This document shows positions 18,646 through 25,728 of a DNA stretch of 64,000 bases, one piece after another. A model generated the notes under the pieces. The model had not been told where the DNA came from. It did not search any database and saw nothing but the letters and a program-made list of their open reading frames with translations. Position 1 is the first letter of the stretch. Each line of letters opens with the position of its first letter. The stretch is taken from contig BMTG01000005.1 of assembly GCA_014649555.1 (NCBI GenBank), positions 62,001 through 126,000 on the forward strand. Direction: 5' to 3'. Position numbers and translations under genes: made by a program. Source of the stretch: Streptomyces globisporus. Lineage in GTDB: Bacteria > Actinomycetota > Actinomycetes > Streptomycetales > Streptomycetaceae.

Positions 18646-19158
18646 TCACGACTCCCCAGAGTCATCGGGTTCTTCCTTGCCCTGGATCAGGATCCGGCCT
18701 CCGACGAAGACCACAGCCAGAGCCAGCCCGGAACCGACACCGACCATGACCTTCTTCAGTAGACCGTCCACGTGGCGCTTGTGCTCAGAGTCCTTCTGAG
18801 AAGCAAGTCTTGCCGTTTCCTGGATGAGTTCGAGGAGGTGCTTCCTCTGTTCCCAGGTCAGGTCGCCTCTGTGGAGTTCTCGCTCGAAGATCACCCGGTT
18901 CTCCCGGAGGGCCTGGTAGACCTGATCCAGGCTATGCCTGCCGTCCGCGAGAGTGGCCTCGTGGGCCTTCTCGATGGCTCCGAAGGCATCCGTGGCGAAC
19001 TTCCTGAACTCGGGGAACTGTTCGACGATCTTCATGGCCACTTCGGTGTCCATGTCAGGCATCATGGCCGCGAACTTGACCGCTTTCTCCTTGGAGAGAT
19101 GCCTCCAGGTGTCGATCCCGAGCGCGTGCATGATCTCGGCTTCGTTCTTGTACTTCAT
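18646..19158 (-). CDS. small C-terminally anchored membrane protein, unknown
   Basis: 170 aa from an ATG preceded by GGAGG. The soluble part is helical (MKYKNEAEIMHALGIDTWRH, AAMMPDMDTEVAMKIVEQFP), and one transmembrane helix near the C-terminus (VMVGVGSGLALAVVFVGG) leaves a short acidic tail. This architecture suggests a tail-anchored protein. It lies between the integrase and the CD-NTase on the same strand, 55 bp from the integrase stop and about 180 bp before the CD-NTase. It may belong to the defence operon or to the element backbone. No family is recognised. Confidence 0.7.
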   Translation of the reverse strand: MKYKNEAEIMHALGIDTWRHLSKEKAVKFAAMMPDMDTEVAMKIVEQFPEFRKFATDAFGAIEKAHEATLADGRHSLDQVYQALRENRVIFERELHRGDLTWEQRKHLLELIQETARLASQKDSEHKRHVDGLLKKVMVGVGSGLALAVVFVGGRILIQGKEEPDDSGES

Positions 19159-19213
19159 GCCGTGGGGCCTCCATCGCTCTCCTTCGCAGCGCGTTCTTCC
19201 GCGCTGCGGGCCG

Positions 19214-20980
19214 CTAACTCTGCCCATCGCCGTACGTGGCGGGATTACGCGCCCGGTCCACAGCCTGTGCGCACGCCTCCCCGTAGGCCGACGAGACCGC
19301 GTTCTCGTCCGTGCCCCGCACGTGGGCCTCGATCTCCTGGCCTGGCCGACGAGAAGTGTGCCAGCGGACTGGCAGGTCCGTGTACAGATCGGGCTCGAAG
19401 TCCCAGGCCCATGTTGACCATCGGGCAGGACGCCCGACGTTGAGCCGTTCACCTCCCGTCAGAAACACGGCATGAGCGTGGTGCACCATTCGGCGGTCGG
19501 GAACCTCATGGCGGATGAGCTGGGCTCCACCTCCCGCCTCGGCCTCCCAGTGTTCCCGCCCCATCTCCTCGACCTGTGCCGCCTGGGCTGGCCGGTCCTC
19601 GCTCCACTGGGCAATCACTTGCTCCGCGTGCTCGCGGGCGGCGAAGGCCAGGCGTCGGCCGCCAAGGTCAGCGAGGTAGACAGCTGAGTCGACCGAGGCA
19701 GGGCCGGAGCGCACGGCGGCACGGGAGCCAACCTCCTCCGCGGCGTCCGCAGGCACGGCCCAGAGCAGGGCTCCGATCTTGGCAGCAGTCTGCTGCAGGA
19801 CGGGGCCGGTCATGTGCTGGTAGCGGCGGCGCATCCGTGCGGACTTGCCGGGCTCCCAGCCCATGATGCTGTCGACGACGGCGTCGGAGATCCCGAGGAT
19901 GAGCAGGACCGTGGCCGCCGTGTGGCGGGCGTCGTGAAGGCGGCCGTCGCGAACCCCCGCAGCCTTCAGCAGGTCCTTCCACCGGTGGAAGTCGGTGTTC
20001 GGGTTCAGGGGTTCGCCGACCGGCGAGGTGAAGACGTACTCCTTCTCCGTCCAGAGGTCACGGGCGAGAGCGCGCTCTCGGCCCTGCTCCTCCTTGTGCC
20101 GGCGGAGCAGGGTCATCAGCTCGTCAGGAACGCCGATTGGCCGCTGCCCGGCCCGTGACTTCACGTTCTTGGTCTCGCGCCGGACGTTGATCTTCTGCGG
20201 GCAGAAGCCGGGCTTGCGCCCGCAGCGGTTGCCGCAGCCGTGCTCGTAGCGGGGCCGCAGGCGGCCTCGTCGGACGCGGATGACTCCGAGTTCGAAGTCG
20301 ACGTCGGTCCATTGCATGCCGAGGACCTCTCCCTGGCGGAGGCCGAGAGCCAGGGCGATGACCCAGCGGGCCGCATTGCGGTGCTTTCCCGCCTCCGCCA
20401 AGAGGCGCTGGACCTCCTCAACCGAGTACGGCTCGACTTCGTCCTCTTCGAGGCGTGGTGCCTTCGCGATCGTGGCTGGGTTGCGGGTGAGGTGGCCACG
20501 GCGCACGGCCTCGTTGAGGGCGGTACGGATGGTGCGGTGTGCCTGGTGGGCGGTGCCTGCGGCGCTGCCGGTCTCCTGCATCTTCTTGTAGAAGCGCTCC
20601 AGGTGTTCCGGCTCCAACTTCTCCAGGCGGTGGGCACCCAGGCCGGGGATGAGGTGATGATTCACCGCGACGCGGTAGCCGTCGATAGTGTTCTCGGAGA
20701 CGTTCGGCGCGGCAATGTTTTCGACCCAGTGGGTAAGCCAGGTCTCCAGCGTCCAGCTCTGTCCGGCCTTGCGAACCGAACCCTTGTCTCGTTGCCGCTC
20801 CAGCTCCCGTACGACCTTGGTGACCTCGGCTCGGGTCTTGCGGCTGACGTGACGGCGGTCGGGCTTGCCGTCGTCCTTCACGCCGACGGTGACACGGCCG
20901 TGCCAGCGACCGTCCTTGCCCAGATAGATGCTGGAGGCTCCGTTGGGCTGACGACTATTCGCCGTCGCGCCCCGCGTCAT
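19214..20980 (-). CDS. tyrosine integrase with extra C-terminal domain
   Basis: 588-aa site-specific recombinase, the only integrase found in the three islands and the presumed agent of insertion at tRNA-Ser. Parts in order: N-terminal arm-binding region, SAM-like core-binding domain (residues 75-170) and catalytic domain with Arg215 (GLRQGEVL), HDARH (His349, Arg352), GW (374-375) and nucleophile Tyr387 (RRRYQHM). A Cys-rich insert (HGCGNRCGRKPGFCPQ, 247-261) is common in actinobacterial integrases. Normal proteins end near residue 410. About 170 further residues here (AHAVFLTGGERLNVGRPARW and others) have no recognised fold. The ATG overlaps the excisionase stop. Confidence 0.92.
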   Translation of the reverse strand: MTRGATANSRQPNGASSIYLGKDGRWHGRVTVGVKDDGKPDRRHVSRKTRAEVTKVVRELERQRDKGSVRKAGQSWTLETWLTHWVENIAAPNVSENTIDGYRVAVNHHLIPGLGAHRLEKLEPEHLERFYKKMQETGSAAGTAHQAHRTIRTALNEAVRRGHLTRNPATIAKAPRLEEDEVEPYSVEEVQRLLAEAGKHRNAARWVIALALGLRQGEVLGMQWTDVDFELGVIRVRRGRLRPRYEHGCGNRCGRKPGFCPQKINVRRETKNVKSRAGQRPIGVPDELMTLLRRHKEEQGRERALARDLWTEKEYVFTSPVGEPLNPNTDFHRWKDLLKAAGVRDGRLHDARHTAATVLLILGISDAVVDSIMGWEPGKSARMRRRYQHMTGPVLQQTAAKIGALLWAVPADAAEEVGSRAAVRSGPASVDSAVYLADLGGRRLAFAAREHAEQVIAQWSEDRPAQAAQVEEMGREHWEAEAGGGAQLIRHEVPDRRMVHHAHAVFLTGGERLNVGRPARWSTWAWDFEPDLYTDLPVRWHTSRRPGQEIEAHVRGTDENAVSSAYGEACAQAVDRARNPATYGDGQS

Positions 20981-21276
20981 GCTGCGGTCCCGAAGTCGCC
21001 GGACGTGAGGCGCCGAGCCAGGAAGTCGTTCACCGCCTCCGCTGGGATGCGGCGCAAGCTGCCGATCTTGACCGAGGAAATTTCGCCGGAAGTGACGTAC
21101 TCGTACAGCTTCGTGCGGCCGATGCCGATGCGTCGCGCGGCTTCAGCGACGGTGAGGGCGACGAGGGTGGTGTCGTCTTGGGCCGGCCGACGTTCGGAGA
21201 TCAGGTTCCGCAGGTCGTCCTCGGGGACGTCCAGCAGGTCGGCTATCAGGGCAAGCGGAAGTTCGTTTCGGTGCAA
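20977..21276 (-). CDS. excisionase-like helix-turn-helix protein
   Basis: About 99 aa, with a MerR/excisionase-type winged helix near the middle: LTVAEAARRIGIGRTKLYEY followed by GEISSVKIGSLRRIPAEAV. It probably bends att DNA and sets the direction of recombination. A TTG start is chosen because AGGAGAGG lies 8 bp upstream. An in-frame GTG at 21324 inside the 50-bp inverted repeat is an alternative. Its stop overlaps the integrase start (ATGA), so both are translated together. Confidence 0.8.
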   Translation of the reverse strand: MHRNELPLALIADLLDVPEDDLRNLISERRPAQDDTTLVALTVAEAARRIGIGRTKLYEYVTSGEISSVKIGSLRRIPAEAVNDFLARRLTSGDFGTAA

Positions 21277-21300
21277 GGGAGGGTCCTCTCCTGGCAAGCC

Positions 21301-21350
21301 ACGGGACGGCGAATCCCAGGCCACGCGGGTCAATCGTTCAGGGATGGGCG
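21301..21350 (-). repeat. 50-bp inverted repeat, left copy (xis leader)
   Basis: Perfect inverted copy of 22148-22197. It lies immediately upstream of the excisionase start, in the same relation that the right copy has to the helicase gene. In the direction of the downstream gene it reads in frame as LTRVAWDSPSR. Confidence 0.9.
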
Positions 21351-21409
21351 TGAAGAGAAGGAGCCATAGATGGCAAGACCCGCGCTGTTCGTAGCAGCGA
21401 GGGAGCCGG

Positions 21410-21955
21410 TTAGCTCTGTTCGGGTGGCGTGTCCATGCGCTCGCCGAGGAAGCTGCGGAGCCGCGTCGGGGCTCCGCGGTGGTGATGGAATTCGCCATTC
21501 GAGGCGATGGTCAACTCGTGGGTCAGTAGCGCCTTGACCATGTCGTCCTGGTTGGGATTGGCGTCCGTGTACGCCGCCAGTTCGTCCTGGATCCGGCGCA
21601 TGTCCTTGCCCAGATCCCGCCATTCCCTCCATCTCGCGACGTACTCGCCGACGAGACGTCGGACCAGCGGATTGGCGAGCTGCCCGGGTGGGCTGGTCAG
21701 CTCGTCGAAGGTCAGATCGAAGACCTTGCAGAAGCCGAGAGCCTCATCAAGGTTGACCCGGCGGCGGGGCTTCCCGCTCTCGATGCGCCAGATCGCGGAC
21801 TGGTTGACCGGGTGGCCGGCATCGGCCATCCGTTCGGCGAGCGTGACCGTGCTCCATCCGCGTGCCTCGCGTTCGAGCTTGATGCGCTCCGCGACGTGCT
21901 CCTCGGCTGGCGGCCGGTCCGGCCCCGCGCGGGAGGCGCCTTCGTCACTGCTCAT
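21410..21955 (-). CDS. XRE-family transcriptional regulator
   Basis: 181 aa with an N-terminal lambda-repressor-type helix-turn-helix (about residues 22-75: IKLEREARGWSTVTLAERMA, then SAIWRIESGKPRRRV). A helical C-terminal domain may be for dimerisation. The ATG is preferred over a GTG one codon earlier because AAGGAGG then lies 7 bp upstream. It sits between xis-int and the divergent replication gene, the expected place for the master repressor of an integrative element. A palindrome at 21997-22017 is a candidate operator. Confidence 0.9.
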   Translation of the reverse strand: MSSDEGASRAGPDRPPAEEHVAERIKLEREARGWSTVTLAERMADAGHPVNQSAIWRIESGKPRRRVNLDEALGFCKVFDLTFDELTSPPGQLANPLVRRLVGEYVARWREWRDLGKDMRRIQDELAAYTDANPNQDDMVKALLTHELTIASNGEFHHHRGAPTRLRSFLGERMDTPPEQS

Positions 21956-21996
21956 CACTGCACCTCCTTGCTGGGGCCCGACGGACAGCCGGGGCG

Positions 21997-22041
21997 ATGG
22001 TGAAAACTAAACACCATTCCGGAGCCAAATGCAACCGTTGC
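21997..22041. promoter_or_regulatory. candidate operator region of the XRE regulator
   Basis: ATGGTG and CACCAT flank a 9-bp AT-rich spacer (21997-22017), followed by the palindrome GCAACCGTTGC (22031-22041). This AT-rich patch just upstream of the regulator start is the likely promoter/operator. Confidence 0.45.
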
Positions 22042-22095
22042 GCTTCCGAAAACGTCAGGTACTGTAGACGTCCGCCCTCGAACGGCGGTGAACGC

Positions 22096-22127
22096 AAAAA
22101 GCCCCCGACGCTACGAACGTCGGGGGC
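22096..22127 (-). terminator. stem-loop terminator in the divergent control region
   Basis: 10-bp perfect stem (22101-22110 with 22118-22127) and a 7-nt loop. On the minus strand the stem is followed by a T-run (the AAAAA at 22096-22100). It would stop leftward transcripts from the right-hand repeat before they reach the regulator gene. Confidence 0.6.
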
Positions 22128-22147
22128 CAAGCACGAACTCTCGTAAC

Positions 22148-22197
22148 CGCCCATCCCTGAACGATTGACCCGCGTGGCCTGGGATTCGCCGTCCCGT
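22148..22197 (+). repeat. 50-bp inverted repeat, right copy (helicase leader)
   Basis: Perfect inverted copy of 21301-21350, located 24 bp before the start of the helicase gene. It contains a small hairpin (GGGATTCGCCGTCCC). Likely a shared leader or operator for the two divergent operons. Confidence 0.9.
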
Positions 22198-22221
22198 ACG
22201 GCCCGCAAGTTGAGGAGCTCA

Positions 22222-23760
22222 ATGTCCAGTATGGACGAACCGCGGCCGACCGCGCCACACCTCGCGGGAACCGGCAGCCGGCCCACGGCTGGCGAGCTCA
22301 CCGCGGTTCCGCCGCACGACGTCGACGCCGAGGCCGCCGTGCTGGGGGCCTGCATGCACAAGGGCGCGGTGATCGACGAAGTGCGCCTGCTGCTCGACGC
22401 GGCCGACTTCTACCGCCCCGCACACGAGACGGTCTGGCGTGCAATCCTCGCCCTGCACAACGAGGACAAGCCGACCGACCCCATCGTCCTGTCGCACCAG
22501 CTGCGCGCCCAGGACGACTTGGAGCGGGTCGGCGGTGTGGTGTACGTCCACCAGCTCGCCGACGCTGTGCCCTCCGCCAGCAGCGCCGCCTACTACGCGG
22601 GCATCGTGCGCACGATGGCCGACCTCAGGCGTCTGCGCGCCTCCGGCATCCGGACCGCTCAGCAGGCGATGGAGCCGGGCGCCGATCCGGATGCCATCCG
22701 CAGCGAGGTGGAGGCAGAGGTCCAGGCGGAGCGCGAGCGTGCGCTCGCCTCGGGACAGGGCCGACTCTCCCGCTTCATCACCGACGGATGGCGATTCGTC
22801 ACCGAGACCGGCGCGGACGCGGAGCCGCTGTGGGGCACGCGGGAGCAGACGGCCTGGTCCTCCGGCGAGAGCCTGATGATCGTCGGAGCACCCGGCGTAG
22901 GAAAGACCACCCTGGCTCACCAGGTGATCCTCGCCCGCCTGGGTCTGGCGGACAGTGTCCTGGACATGCCGGTCGCACCGAGCCGACGGGTGCTGTATCT
23001 GGCACTGGACCGGTACAAGCAGATCGCCCGCGCCATGGCCCGCAGCATCGGGCCCGAACACGAGCAGCGCTTGCGCGACGGTCTCGCTGTGTGGCAGGGA
23101 CCTCTGCCCGCCAGCCTGGACAAGGAGCCCGATCTCCTGGCGGACCTCGCCGCAGCTCACCAGGCCGACACCATAGTGATCGACAGCCTCAAGGACGCGG
23201 TGAGCACGCTGGTCGACGACGCGCTTGGCGTCGCCTACAACAACGCCCGCCAGCGAGCCATGCGCAACGGCGTCGAGATCATGGAACTCCACCACCAGCG
23301 CAAGGCCACCGAGGGCGCCCCACGCGCCCAGAAGCCCACCCTGGACCGGGTCTACGGCTCCACCTGGATCACCTCCGGCGCAGGCAGCGTCCTCTTCATC
23401 GCCGGAGAAGCGGGCGACCTCGCCGTCACCCTGCATCACCTCAAAACACCCACCGGCGAGATCGGCCCCCTCCAGGTCATCCACGACCACGAACGTGGCA
23501 TCTCGACGCTCGACCCTGCCCTCGACCCGATCGCCATCCTGCGACAGCGCCCCGACGGCCTGACCGTGCGCGAACTCGCCATGATCCAAAGCGGCCAGAA
23601 CAACCCCGAGCGCTCGGCCACCGAGAAAGCCAGGCGCACCCTGGACCGACTCGTCAGGGCCGGACTCGCAGGCAAGGCCGAAGGCACCGCAGGCGGCACC
23701 GGAGGCGGCCAGCAAGCCCGCTACCGCGCCTCAGTCCGCCATATCGGCGCCGTCTCCTGA
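22222..23760 (+). CDS. DnaB-like helicase / RepA-type AAA ATPase of the element
   Basis: 512-aa replication protein. An N-terminal DnaB-type domain (AEAAVLGACMHKGAVIDEVR, DAADFYRPAHETVW) is followed by a RecA-fold ATPase with Walker A IVGAPGVGKTT and Walker B TIVIDSLKDAV, then ELHHQRKA and a C-terminal helix-turn-helix-like tail. The ATG is chosen because GAGGAG lies 6 bp upstream. The longer in-frame reading from 22165 would start inside the inverted repeat without a ribosome site. Similar proteins accompany MobC-relaxase elements and probably drive replication of the excised circle. Confidence 0.82.
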   Translation: MSSMDEPRPTAPHLAGTGSRPTAGELTAVPPHDVDAEAAVLGACMHKGAVIDEVRLLLDAADFYRPAHETVWRAILALHNEDKPTDPIVLSHQLRAQDDLERVGGVVYVHQLADAVPSASSAAYYAGIVRTMADLRRLRASGIRTAQQAMEPGADPDAIRSEVEAEVQAERERALASGQGRLSRFITDGWRFVTETGADAEPLWGTREQTAWSSGESLMIVGAPGVGKTTLAHQVILARLGLADSVLDMPVAPSRRVLYLALDRYKQIARAMARSIGPEHEQRLRDGLAVWQGPLPASLDKEPDLLADLAAAHQADTIVIDSLKDAVSTLVDDALGVAYNNARQRAMRNGVEIMELHHQRKATEGAPRAQKPTLDRVYGSTWITSGAGSVLFIAGEAGDLAVTLHHLKTPTGEIGPLQVIHDHERGISTLDPALDPIAILRQRPDGLTVRELAMIQSGQNNPERSATEKARRTLDRLVRAGLAGKAEGTAGGTGGGQQARYRASVRHIGAVS

Positions 23761-23782
23761 CCTGATCGCCGAGCGCCGGGAC

Positions 23783-23954
23783 CGTACACGAGGGCGTACA
23801 CGCACCCCTCCCTCGCGCACCGGCGCACGCCTCACCGCAGGCGTACACGCCAAGAACGAAACCCCAGGTCAGACGATCACGCGATCGTTCACGCCGTACA
23901 CGCACACCAGCGTTCACGCGTGAGCCCCCCTTTAGAAGGGGGCTCACGTGTACG
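23783..23954. repeat. iteron-like repeats and hairpin, candidate origin
   Basis: CGTACACG occurs directly at 23783, 23795, 23842 and 23895 and inverted at 23947. GTTCACGC/GCGTGAAC motifs lie between and after, as does the near-palindrome CGATCACGCGATCG. A strong hairpin at 23919-23948 (CGTGAGCCCCC with GGGGGCTCACG) ends the set. It follows the helicase gene directly and precedes the transfer genes. This suits a replication or transfer origin, or a repressor target. Confidence 0.6.
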
Positions 23955-24007
23955 CCCCCTGCGTGAACGCCGTGATCGCCTCCGCAGAACCACCCCGGAG
24001 AACCCGC

Positions 24008-24850
24008 ATGACCACACCCGCCACGCCTCATGACACCACCCAGCAGGGCAACGCGATGCCCCACGCCGATCACGTCCAGGACGTGAAGCCACAAGCAACG
24101 GCCCAGCATGCCGCCGAGCGGTACGCCCTCGCCGCAGCCGGAACCGTCATCATCGCCCTCACCGCCGGCGGCTTCTGGCTCTCCTACGCACACCTCGCCC
24201 AAGTCGCCGGACAGCATGGCCTGGGAAGCTCCCCGGTCCGGCAATGGGCCTGGCCCGCGACCCTAGACGCATTCATCGTCGCGGGCGAACTGCTCATGCT
24301 CCGCGCCGGCCTCCGCCGAGTGACCGACTGGTGGGCGGTCACCCTGACCGCTACCGGGTCGGTCGGATCCATTGCGCTCAACGTGGCCGGTGTCAGCGGC
24401 ACGGGCAACGCGAGCGTCGTGCCCTTGCTCGACTACGTGGTCGCGGCGGTTCCCCCGACCGCAGCCCTACTGGCCTTCGGCGTGCTGATGCGGCAGATCC
24501 ACCAACTGGTCGACCGGCCCCTCGACCGCCCTGCACTCAATTCCGCCGAGGCACGGGAACCGCGGGCCACACCATCCGAACGCATCGCCAATCCGCAGGC
24601 AACCGACTCCAGCCGAACGCCACCGCCCAGGATTTCGGAGGGCCAGCCGCGTGGTGGGCGTCCGGTCAGCGCGACGGTCGAGGAACTGGTCGAGATCGGA
24701 CGGATCGCCGCGGCCGAGCAGCGCAAGCTCACACGGGGCATCGTGCAACAAGCCATACGTGCCAAGGGACATACGGTCGGCGGCCAGAGGCTGACCGAAG
24801 TCATGGAAGTACTCCGGTCGGAACCCGGCGTCGGACGGAACCTCGGCTGA
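24008..24850 (+). CDS. DUF2637-type membrane protein (plasmid spread-like)
   Basis: 280 aa. Four hydrophobic segments occupy about residues 40-165 (AAAGTVIIALTAGGFWLSYA, ATLDAFIVAGELLMLRAG, WWAVTLTATGSVGSIALNVA, YVVAAVPPTAALLAFGVLM), the DUF2637 pattern. The Pro/Arg-rich C-terminal half ends in a helix-turn-helix-like region (KLTRGIVQQAIRAKGHTVGG). DUF2637 proteins are typical of Streptomyces plasmids and integrative elements and are often called SpdA-like, with a presumed role in spread within mycelium. The start has GGAG 7 bp upstream. Confidence 0.8.
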   Translation: MTTPATPHDTTQQGNAMPHADHVQDVKPQATAQHAAERYALAAAGTVIIALTAGGFWLSYAHLAQVAGQHGLGSSPVRQWAWPATLDAFIVAGELLMLRAGLRRVTDWWAVTLTATGSVGSIALNVAGVSGTGNASVVPLLDYVVAAVPPTAALLAFGVLMRQIHQLVDRPLDRPALNSAEAREPRATPSERIANPQATDSSRTPPPRISEGQPRGGRPVSATVEELVEIGRIAAAEQRKLTRGIVQQAIRAKGHTVGGQRLTEVMEVLRSEPGVGRNLG

Positions 24851-24998
24851 TCGCCCGCCATCCCGGTGGCCGGAACTCCTACGGCCACCGGTCAAGCGGT
24901 CCCCGCCTCTCCGCCGCCGTCACTCATCCACACCCCCGCAGCCGTAGCCGTGGCCTCCGCACGCCACCACCCGGCCCACACCTTCCGGAGAGCTATCC

Positions 24999-25724
24999 GT
25001 GACCCACGACCCGAACCACACTGACGGCTCCATCGACGGGCCGCCGACACTGACGAAGTCGCCTACGCTGACGGAACGTTTGCGGCGGTCGTTCGGACGG
25101 ACGGCTCCTGGCGGAGCCAGTAGTACCCCGAGTCCGACTCATGGCCGGTCTTCGGGGATCTCCGCCCCAGGGGTGGCGGAGACGGTCCGGCGCCAGGGGG
25201 CGCCGGTCCGGGAGGTCGGGGCCGAGGGCGGCCCCGACCAGGACGAACTCCGTGCCGTCCAGCAGCAGATCCTTTCCTCCACGCCCACCGCCGTGCCGAC
25301 GGCTGGCGAGCGCGATGTGCAGAGTGTTCAGCCGGCGATCCGCCGCTTCACCGGCACCAAGCGAACCGTCCGCGTCGGCCCGCTGCGCTTCACCGACGAC
25401 GAGCACGCCGCTCTCCAGGAGGCTGCCGCCGAGCACGGCTACAAGGGCGAATCCGGCTTCGCCGCCGACATCGTCCTCGCGTTCATCACCGGCCGGTTCA
25501 CCGCGAACCTTCCCCTGTCCGAGGACCGACGCCGCACCCACATGTTCCGCGCCCAGGTCCTGCGTGCCCTCAACCGCACCGGGGTCAACGTCAACCAGAT
25601 CGCCCGCGCGCTCAACAGCGACAACACGCCGCCCGACATCCGCCAGCGCCTCGACGAACTCCACCACCTGCTCACCCTGATCGCCGAAGCTCTGCGTCGG
25701 CCCACTGACCCGACGGAGGTCTGA
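24999..25724 (+). CDS. MobC-like relaxosome accessory protein
   Basis: 241 aa with a GTG start. The disordered N-terminal half is Pro/Ser-rich. The C-terminal part (about residues 125-235) matches MobC proteins: a ribbon-helix-helix-like start (VGPLRFTDDEHAALQEAAAE) and the conserved core RTGVNVNQIARALN. It would bind oriT and help the relaxase nick it. The relaxase gene begins 4 bp after its stop. Confidence 0.85.
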   Translation: MTHDPNHTDGSIDGPPTLTKSPTLTERLRRSFGRTAPGGASSTPSPTHGRSSGISAPGVAETVRRQGAPVREVGAEGGPDQDELRAVQQQILSSTPTAVPTAGERDVQSVQPAIRRFTGTKRTVRVGPLRFTDDEHAALQEAAAEHGYKGESGFAADIVLAFITGRFTANLPLSEDRRRTHMFRAQVLRALNRTGVNVNQIARALNSDNTPPDIRQRLDELHHLLTLIAEALRRPTDPTEV

Positions 25725-25728
25725 CCGC

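Noticed and set aside
21301-22197. Insertion sequence with 50-bp terminal inverted repeats
   Set aside because: The interior encodes a repressor, not a transposase, and no target duplication is visible.
23783-23954. CRISPR array at the CGTACACG repeats
   Set aside because: Units are 8 bp, irregularly spaced and partly inverted; no cas genes are present.
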